A stretch of DNA of 25,964 nt. Origin: a virus. Every line of letters begins with the position of its first letter. The first letter of the stretch is position 1. Shown piece by piece: positions 20,727-25,964 of this stretch. The stretch covers positions 1 to 25,964 of IMG/VR virus record IMGVR_UViG_3300020190_000316. One strand, given 5' to 3'. The position numbers were made by a program, and so were the translations under genes. The notes under the pieces are model-generated. The model searched no databases and was not told the origin of the DNA. It was given only the letters and a program-made list of their open reading frames with translations.

Positions 20727-21433
20727 TGTTTAATATATCTGTAGAAAAAATGCAGGGCGGTATTTTTAAAATTGAGCCAATGTCTATTAAAAGAGATTGG
20801 ATGGATTTAACATCAGAGAAACATGCATATAGATGTTTTCCAGTAACTCAAGCCAACGTAGTTGGTTGGAATATTTCTTGTATTGAAGATATAGTTTTTA
20901 CCTGGGATGGAGTTAATGATCAAACAGATCAACATGTTAAGATTACTGGTCCAGAAGGCTCGTATTCTGGCAGAGGTCAGTCATCTATAAGTTTAAACAC
21001 TGGATTAGTTTTTAGAACAGATCCAGATATAAGCATTTTAACTATTAATCCAGTTAATTATTTTAATGATGATTTTGAAACAATGTCTAATTTAATAAGC
21101 ACATCTTTTTATGATAATCCATTACCTTTAGCACTTAAGGCAAAAAAAGCAAATCAAGAAACTATTATAAAGGCTAAAACACCAATTGCAACAATTATTC
21201 CTATTTCTTTAACTAGCCTTAATAATACAACTATTGAGATTGTAGCCTACAGTGACCCAGATCGAAAGAGAGAACGAGCCAACATAAACTATGGTAATGC
21301 AGCACAAGTTATAAATTCATCTGGTGAGTGGACAGATTGGTATCGTGAGGGAATAGATGAAAAAGGTAACTTGATAGGATCTCATGAAGTTAAAACATTA
21401 AAGTTAGATGTAGTAGATAGGTCAAATTTATAA
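20726..21433 (+). CDS. DUF6065-like protein embedded in the oxygenase operon, copy 2
   Basis: The start at 20726 is chosen because its ATG overlaps the previous stop (TAATG) and aaaagga lies upstream; an ATG at 20711 is inside the preceding gene. The 235-aa product shows the DUF6065 order: 'RCFPVTQANVVGWNISCIEDIVFTWDG', then 'SISLNTGLVFRTDPDISILTINPVNYFNDDFETM', 'PLALKAKKANQETIIKAKTPIATIIPISL'. It ends with an acidic/basic region. The TAA overlaps the next ATG. Function of the family unknown to me. The repeat of oxygenase + DUF6065-like suggests a functional pair. Confidence 0.65.
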   Translation: MFNISVEKMQGGIFKIEPMSIKRDWMDLTSEKHAYRCFPVTQANVVGWNISCIEDIVFTWDGVNDQTDQHVKITGPEGSYSGRGQSSISLNTGLVFRTDPDISILTINPVNYFNDDFETMSNLISTSFYDNPLPLALKAKKANQETIIKAKTPIATIIPISLTSLNNTTIEIVAYSDPDRKRERANINYGNAAQVINSSGEWTDWYREGIDEKGNLIGSHEVKTLKLDVVDRSNL

Positions 21434-21897
21434 TGAGCGATCATTTAAAATCAAACCATACAGACATAGTAAATGAATATATTGCTAATGCAAAAGCACA
21501 AAAGGTAAATCATTATATTGTTACTGTATCTAGAGACGGAGAATTTCCTGTGCGATCTATTATTTCTTATGATAATGTTGTTGATGCAGTATCAGGATAT
21601 GAAATGTATCAGGATGCTGGATTTGCAAAATCTTATCTTACCGTATCTTTGTATGAGCCATCAGGAAAGGTAAATACAAAAGTATTAAAAAGAAATCAGG
21701 CTGGTGATCCATCTTTTGTAAGGCAAAATTATATAGATGTTACCAATGCATTGTTACAAATTAAAAACAAATTATCTGAAAAAGATTTTGAGACTTTGTG
21801 CACCAACATAGGTACATCTTTTGGCAAGGATAATTGGAGATTTAATATTGAACGGTTTTTTGATAATTTAGGGATAGGATCAACCATACAGGGATAA
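21433..21897 (+). CDS. Hypothetical protein (154 aa)
   Basis: ATG overlaps the preceding stop (TAATGAG). The product begins MSDHLKSNHTDIVNEYIANA and has 'HYIVTVSRDGEFPVRSIISYDNVVDAVSGYEMYQDAGFAKSYLTVSLYEPSGKV', an alternating beta/alpha plan also seen in proteins that follow oxygenase genes in other large phages, though I cannot name the family. The C-terminal half is helical. It ends 24 bases before the next start. Role unknown; cotranscription with the oxygenases is clear. Confidence 0.7.
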   Translation: MSDHLKSNHTDIVNEYIANAKAQKVNHYIVTVSRDGEFPVRSIISYDNVVDAVSGYEMYQDAGFAKSYLTVSLYEPSGKVNTKVLKRNQAGDPSFVRQNYIDVTNALLQIKNKLSEKDFETLCTNIGTSFGKDNWRFNIERFFDNLGIGSTIQG

Positions 21898-21906
21898 TGT
21901 ATCCTA

Positions 21907-21915
21907 TGGTATAAT
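21907..21915 (+). promoter_or_regulatory. Extended -10 promoter, leaderless, for the oxygenase at 21922
   Basis: TGGTATAAT (21907-21915) ends six bases before ATG 21922 with no ribosome binding site. It gives the last four oxygenases a separate transcription start. Confidence 0.7.
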
Positions 21916-21921
21916 TTAAAT

Positions 21922-22677
21922 ATGAATCCACAAGAAGCCATAACCGTAGTAAGAAAACCGTCACTTACCCCTTCAGGATTTTTTGGAAGTGGCTCAGAAA
22001 ATATAGTTGAATTAGAAAATTTTATGACATTAGAAGAAGTTGATTTTTTAGATAAGGCAGCAAGAAATATAACTATATGGGATGTTACCGAAAGCCATAA
22101 AAATGAAAACGGTACTGTAATTTATGATGCAGAATATTGGAAGGATAGGGTTGCAAGCGCACCGTCTCTTAACCAAAATGATCCATATATTGTTCCAGTT
22201 ATAGTTCGTTTATTTAATAGACTGCAGCCAGTAATTGAAAAATTTTTTAGTGTAAAAGTTAAATCAACAGGACAGAGTATAGTAAAGTGGAACCCAGGAC
22301 AATTCCAAATGCCTCATGCAGACAAAGAATTACACTCAGGTCCAGATGCTGGAACGTCTAATGATTTTCCAAATTATGATATATCAAGTTTATTTTATAT
22401 CAATGATGATTATGAAGGTGGAGAGTTATACTTTCCAAATCAAGGTATACAGTTTAAACCAAAGCGTGGCTCTGCATATTTTTTCCCAGGAGACATGAAC
22501 TATGTTCACGGAGTTACTAAAATTAAAAGTGGACTACGATATACTTGTCCATTTTTTTGGGAAATTTTAGAACATACTGGAGAAGTTAAACCAGACTTTA
22601 GTACAAAATATCATAGAATTTTTCCTGACGATAAGTCAATAAGTGCTTGGGATCCAGACAATGGGATTAGGAGTTAG
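21922..22677 (+). CDS. 2OG-Fe(II) oxygenase, prolyl-hydroxylase-like 3
   Basis: The 251-aa product has H132 and D134 (QMPHADKEL), 'SSLFYINDDYEGGELYF' (residues 155-171), 'PKRGSAYFFPGDMNYVHGV' with distal H196, and R206 ten residues later in SGLRYTCPFFW. All catalytic positions are intact. A 45-residue C-terminal extension rich in Asp and Lys follows the core and is not shared with the other copies. It has its own leaderless promoter and stands three bases before the next gene. Confidence 0.9.
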   Translation: MNPQEAITVVRKPSLTPSGFFGSGSENIVELENFMTLEEVDFLDKAARNITIWDVTESHKNENGTVIYDAEYWKDRVASAPSLNQNDPYIVPVIVRLFNRLQPVIEKFFSVKVKSTGQSIVKWNPGQFQMPHADKELHSGPDAGTSNDFPNYDISSLFYINDDYEGGELYFPNQGIQFKPKRGSAYFFPGDMNYVHGVTKIKSGLRYTCPFFWEILEHTGEVKPDFSTKYHRIFPDDKSISAWDPDNGIRS

Positions 22678-22680
22678 CAA

Positions 22681-23424
22681 ATGAACCTAGAAAATAAAAA
22701 TAGATTAACAAAAGATATAGTTGTTTATGAAAATTTTATTAATGCTGATACTGCTGCAAAACTTGTAAAAGTTTTAGATAAACACGCAGAACTTGGGTTG
22801 ATTACCTGGATGCCTATATCTTTCTATGAGTCTTATTCTTCAGTCCTGCCACAAGACAATGATGAGCATGTAGAAAATGAAGGATTGCCAAGCGATATAT
22901 TTTCACAAATAAAGCAAGGAATCATTAATGCTGTTGCAAGCGTTCATGACCTTGATCCTAAGATAATTTCTCAAATTGGGTATCATACTCAGAAATGGGA
23001 GCCAGGTGCCTATGCAAGGATTCACTCAGACAACACAGACGAGCATGGAAATTCTGGCGCATTTACTAGAAGCAGATATGCTGCTTTCTTATATTTAAAT
23101 GATAATTTTGAAGGAGGACTATTACAATTTCCAGAACAAGAATTAAGTATTAAACCAAAGGTCGGTATGCTTGCTGCATTTGATGGGGGATTTAATAATA
23201 TGCACGAAGTAACACTAATAGAAAGTGGAGTTAGATATACCATTGGTTCGTTCTGGGATGATAGAGAAGAAGATGCATACTCACAAGAGTTAAGAGACGC
23301 ATGGGCATTAGAAATGAAAGAAACAAGAGCAAAGCAAGAAGTAGAAAGAGCACAATGGCAAGAGTTATTGAAAAAGGGATATAAAATAGATCAAGAAGGT
23401 AAACAATATAGGGTGGAACAATAA
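22681..23424 (+). CDS. 2OG-Fe(II) oxygenase, prolyl-hydroxylase-like 4
   Basis: The 247-aa product has H115 and D117 (ARIHSDNTDEHG), 'YAAFLYLNDNFEGGLLQF' (residues 133-150), distal H175 in NNMHEVT and R185 in SGVRYTIGSFW. After the core comes a charged helical tail of about 50 residues (EMKETRAKQEVERAQWQELL) likely to be a coiled coil, possibly for docking to a partner or to the virion. The ATG has aggag upstream. It ends one base before the next start. Confidence 0.9.
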   Translation: MNLENKNRLTKDIVVYENFINADTAAKLVKVLDKHAELGLITWMPISFYESYSSVLPQDNDEHVENEGLPSDIFSQIKQGIINAVASVHDLDPKIISQIGYHTQKWEPGAYARIHSDNTDEHGNSGAFTRSRYAAFLYLNDNFEGGLLQFPEQELSIKPKVGMLAAFDGGFNNMHEVTLIESGVRYTIGSFWDDREEDAYSQELRDAWALEMKETRAKQEVERAQWQELLKKGYKIDQEGKQYRVEQ

Positions 23425-23425
23425 T

Positions 23426-24082
23426 ATGCTATTTCTAGAACAAGAGTTTAAAGATAATGGATTTGAAGCAGAATCAACTTTTGAAGAAGTTCTTCTTGTT
23501 CGTAATTTTGCATCTAAAGATGAATTAAGTATGATACTTGATATTATTGAAAAAACACCCAACGATATTTGGTTTGAAGCATACAGAGCAAGTCTTGCTA
23601 GATTTTGTTTAGAAAAATTTGGTAGAGATGATGTAGAAAATTTAGTTGCAGAAGGCAAATATGAAATTACTAAAGATTGGGATGATAAAAATCTTGATAT
23701 TAGTCATAGCCCAGCATCTCGTCAATTGCAAGATAAAATGCATAAATTAATTGCAATAAATCATCCAGACTTAGAGTTAACTGGTTTTGCAACATTGCAA
23801 AGAATGCAAGAAGGCGTACAGTTAAAATCTCATACAGATCAACATACTGATCCGTCTATTAGATATGCTGCTATACTATACCTCAATGATGACTATACAG
23901 ACGGCACTCTATTTTTTAAAAATAAAGATATAGATTTACGTCCAAAGCCAGGAGAACTTCTTGTATTTCCAGGAAACGAAGAATACGAGCATGGAGTAAG
24001 GCATGTTGGTCCAGGACCAATAAGATACGTTCTTGTCGGTTTCATAAAAGTTAAAGGCTTTTATGAAAATAATAAATACTAA
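23426..24082 (+). CDS. 2OG-Fe(II) oxygenase, prolyl-hydroxylase-like 5
   Basis: The 218-aa product has H136 and D138 (LKSHTDQHTDPS), 'YAAILYLNDDYTDGTLFF' (residues 147-164), 'PKPGELLVFPGNEEYEHGV' with distal H189, and R200 in GPIRYVLVGF. The H-to-R spacing is 11 rather than 10, because GPGP replaces the usual SG turn. The N-terminal half is acidic and helical. It starts two bases after the preceding stop, with ggtggaaca as a weak ribosome binding site, so translational coupling is likely. Confidence 0.88.
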   Translation: MLFLEQEFKDNGFEAESTFEEVLLVRNFASKDELSMILDIIEKTPNDIWFEAYRASLARFCLEKFGRDDVENLVAEGKYEITKDWDDKNLDISHSPASRQLQDKMHKLIAINHPDLELTGFATLQRMQEGVQLKSHTDQHTDPSIRYAAILYLNDDYTDGTLFFKNKDIDLRPKPGELLVFPGNEEYEHGVRHVGPGPIRYVLVGFIKVKGFYENNKY

Positions 24083-24092
24083 AGGAGTAATT

Positions 24093-24719
24093 ATGAAGAA
24101 AGAAATATTAGAAGAAAAAGTTTACTATTACACAGATGTAATTGCAGATCCATATAAACTGGTTGATGCAATAGAAAAAGATAACCAGGATCCTTGGGGT
24201 GAATGGATGGCATGTAGTGGAAAGCATTATGTTTATGGTACAGATAAAAATATCTCCAACTCCGAAGGTGTTGATGAAAAAAATGATTACATATATAAGA
24301 CATTGCAAAAAGCATTTGATGATGTAGCAAGAGATTATGCAAAATCACAGGGTATAACAGAAGAGCCAAAGTTATTCCCAGTGTATCCAATTAAAAAGTA
24401 TAGTGCGGGTACATTTATGGGAGCACATTTTGATCAACAGGAGGGCGATGGAAGACTTAAAGTTTCTTTTGTTATGTATCTTAATGATGACTACGAAGGC
24501 GGAGAAATATCATTTACCCTAAGAGATCCAAATGGTCCAATTCAAGGTGGGGCTCCAGAATCTGATTTCTCAAAGGCTTTGCCTTCAACATTTAATTTTT
24601 ATGTAAAGCCAAAAGCAGGAAGCATAATTGTGTTTCCTCCATCACCACCGTATCATCATACAGCGCACTTAGTTAAAAGTGGCTATAAGTATATGATTCC
24701 ACAACATTGGATTCACTAA
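24093..24719 (+). CDS. 2OG-Fe(II) oxygenase, prolyl-hydroxylase-like (lysine-anchor type) 6
   Basis: The start is at 24093 (MKKEILEEKVYYYTD) because aaaggag (24081-24087) is five bases upstream; an ATG at 24063 lies inside the preceding gene. The 208-aa product has H112 and D114 (MGAHFDQQEG), 'VSFVMYLNDDYEGGEISF' (residues 124-141), 'PKAGSIIVFPPSPPYHHTAH' with H189 as distal ligand, and K199 in SGYKYMIP. A 25-residue insertion rich in Gly and Pro (about residues 143-168) separates the two core halves. It is the last oxygenase of the cluster. Confidence 0.88.
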   Translation: MKKEILEEKVYYYTDVIADPYKLVDAIEKDNQDPWGEWMACSGKHYVYGTDKNISNSEGVDEKNDYIYKTLQKAFDDVARDYAKSQGITEEPKLFPVYPIKKYSAGTFMGAHFDQQEGDGRLKVSFVMYLNDDYEGGEISFTLRDPNGPIQGGAPESDFSKALPSTFNFYVKPKAGSIIVFPPSPPYHHTAHLVKSGYKYMIPQHWIH

Positions 24720-24743
24720 ACATTCAACCTCAATAATAACATT

Positions 24744-24776
24744 AGAGTTTTATAAAAATAAAAACTCTGGTATACT
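24744..24776 (+). promoter_or_regulatory. Promoter with inverted repeat (possible operator) for the reductase gene
   Basis: AGAGTTTT (24744-24751) and AAAACTCT (24761-24768) form an 8-bp inverted repeat around nine AT bases, exactly where the -35 region of the TGGTATACT box (24768-24776) would be. With no T-run after it this is better read as an operator than as a terminator, but a weak terminator for the oxygenase operon is possible. Confidence 0.5.
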
Positions 24777-24809
24777 TTGACAGTAACGGTTTTCAATTAG
24801 GAGAAATAC

Positions 24810-25964
24810 ATGTCTGATTTTTTTAGTTTTCGTTTGTCTGAAGAGTTCATAAATGAGTATAAAACAAAAGAACCCCCATTCGGATTTACAGATGCAGGTG
24901 GTAATTCATTAGGAGAGATTACATTTATTCGTACCTACTCCCGTATGAAGGAAGACGGAACTAAAGAAAGATGGCATGAGGTTTGTCGTAGAGTAATCGA
25001 GGGTATGTATTCGGCTCAAAAGAATCATGCTAAAGAAAACAGGCTACCTTGGAATGATTATAAAGCACAGGCTTCTGCAAAAGAGGCATATCAGCGTTTA
25101 TTTGAGTTAAAGTGGACACCACCAGGACGAGGCCTATGGTCCTTTGGCACGGCACTTACAATGGAAAAGAAAAATTCAGCAGCATTACAAAATTGCGCTA
25201 TGGTATCTACAAAAGACATAGATAGAAACGATCCAGGCACATTATTTGGTTGGATTATGGATGCCCTTATGATGGGGGTAGGCGTAGGGTTTGATACTGT
25301 CGGGGCAGAAAAACATTTGCCCATTTATGACCCTACAGAACCACCACAGACGTATGAAATCCCAGATACTCGTGAAGGCTGGGTAGAGTCTGTTAGATTG
25401 CTCATTAATTCATTTTTAAAGCCTAACATGTATATCCAGGAGTTTAACTATGACCTTATTAGGCCTTTAGGTGCCCCTATTAAAGGTTTTGGAGGCACTG
25501 CAAGCGGTCCTGCACCACTCATACAACTTCACAAGCAGATAAAGGCTGTAATCGGCGGTAGAGCAGGAGAAGTCTTTGACTCTCGTGCAATAGTAGATGT
25601 AGTTAATCTTATTGGTACCTGTGTGGTATCAGGAAATGTTAGACGATCCGCAACCCTGGCTTTAGGCAGTGCTCAGGATGAAGATTTTATGAATCTTAAA
25701 AACGCTGAGATTTTTCCAGAAAGAAATTCGTTTGATTCCGAAAAACCAGGTTGGGCCTGGATGTCTAATAACTCTGTTTCTGCGACGGTAGGTACAAAGT
25801 ACGAAGACTATATAGATCTAATCGCCAATAACGGAGAACCTGGTTTTATATGGTTAGATGTGGCAAGGGATTACGGGCGTTTGAAAGAACCTGCTGACGG
25901 TAAAGATTATCGTGTCATGGGGTTTAACCCTTGTGCCGAACAGCCCTTGGAGTCATACGAACTA
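24810..25964 (+). CDS. Class II ribonucleoside-triphosphate reductase (B12-dependent), 3'-truncated by the window
   Basis: The frame is open from ATG 24810 (ribosome binding site aggag) to the window end: 385 codons with no stop. Motifs of the monomeric adenosylcobalamin-dependent reductase are in order. They are 'WTPPGRGLWSFGT' (residues 102-114), the first redox cysteine in NCAMVST (C129), 'RPLGAPIKGFGGTASGPAPL', 'CVVSGNVRRSATLALG', and 'NPCAEQPLESYEL' (C375, thiyl radical site, with E377). The enzyme converts NTPs to dNTPs for phage DNA synthesis and needs host or environmental cobalamin. The second redox cysteine would lie a few residues past the end. The inverted repeat upstream may regulate it. 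Confidence 0.93.
   Translation, partial: MSDFFSFRLSEEFINEYKTKEPPFGFTDAGGNSLGEITFIRTYSRMKEDGTKERWHEVCRRVIEGMYSAQKNHAKENRLPWNDYKAQASAKEAYQRLFELKWTPPGRGLWSFGTALTMEKKNSAALQNCAMVSTKDIDRNDPGTLFGWIMDALMMGVGVGFDTVGAEKHLPIYDPTEPPQTYEIPDTREGWVESVRLLINSFLKPNMYIQEFNYDLIRPLGAPIKGFGGTASGPAPLIQLHKQIKAVIGGRAGEVFDSRAIVDVVNLIGTCVVSGNVRRSATLALGSAQDEDFMNLKNAEIFPERNSFDSEKPGWAWMSNNSVSATVGTKYEDYIDLIANNGEPGFIWLDVARDYGRLKEPADGKDYRVMGFNPCAEQPLESYEL

Overview
The window is an AT-rich, densely packed stretch of a tailed bacteriophage genome. It carries a long run of tail-fibre and adhesin-type genes, a peptidoglycan hydrolase, stop/start overlaps throughout, and the start of a class II (B12-dependent) ribonucleotide reductase. 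The host is probably an actinobacterium, perhaps an aquatic one. The main reason is that about nine genes appear to be leaderless: a TGnTATAAT box ends 6-9 bases before the start codon. The reductase class and the phage type fit but do not prove this. I see no tRNA, rRNA, integrase, insertion sequence or CRISPR array.

Layout. Positions 1-546 hold the end of a plus-strand operon of very small genes, closed by a strong intrinsic terminator (575-608). Positions 677-2183 hold an IscA/ErpA-like Fe-S carrier and small genes, facing a minus-strand oxygenase-like gene (1169-1855). A tightly overlapping minus-strand operon follows (4828 to 2170): SGNH hydrolase, DHH-like protein, zinc ribbon, small coiled protein, oxygenase-like protein. 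A small membrane protein (4862, plus) and a prolyl-hydroxylase-like oxygenase (5071-5697, minus) flank a 283-base non-coding regulatory gap (5698-5980). From 5981 to 17980 lies the tail-fibre/adhesin region. It contains three Ig-like 'RGD' proteins, a collagen-like protein, several fibre proteins with shared terminal domains, a PASTA/TSP1-like protein with Phe-rich repeats, and an Fn3 protein with a long Phe/Pro repeat and a Cys-rich tail. A lysozyme-like gene (10654-11217) is inserted on the opposite strand.

From 18060 to 24719 comes one small structural-type gene, then six more 2OG-Fe(II) oxygenase genes interleaved with two DUF6065-like proteins and one unknown gene. The window ends inside the ribonucleotide reductase gene (24810-25964).

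The striking feature is nine genes of 2OG-Fe(II) oxygenase or related double-stranded beta-helix type in 26 kb, flanking phage fibre genes that carry collagen-like, Phe/Pro and other repetitive segments. A reasonable but untested inference is that the phage hydroxylates its own virion proteins, or a host surface polymer. The encoded Fe-S carrier may or may not be linked to this iron-dependent chemistry.
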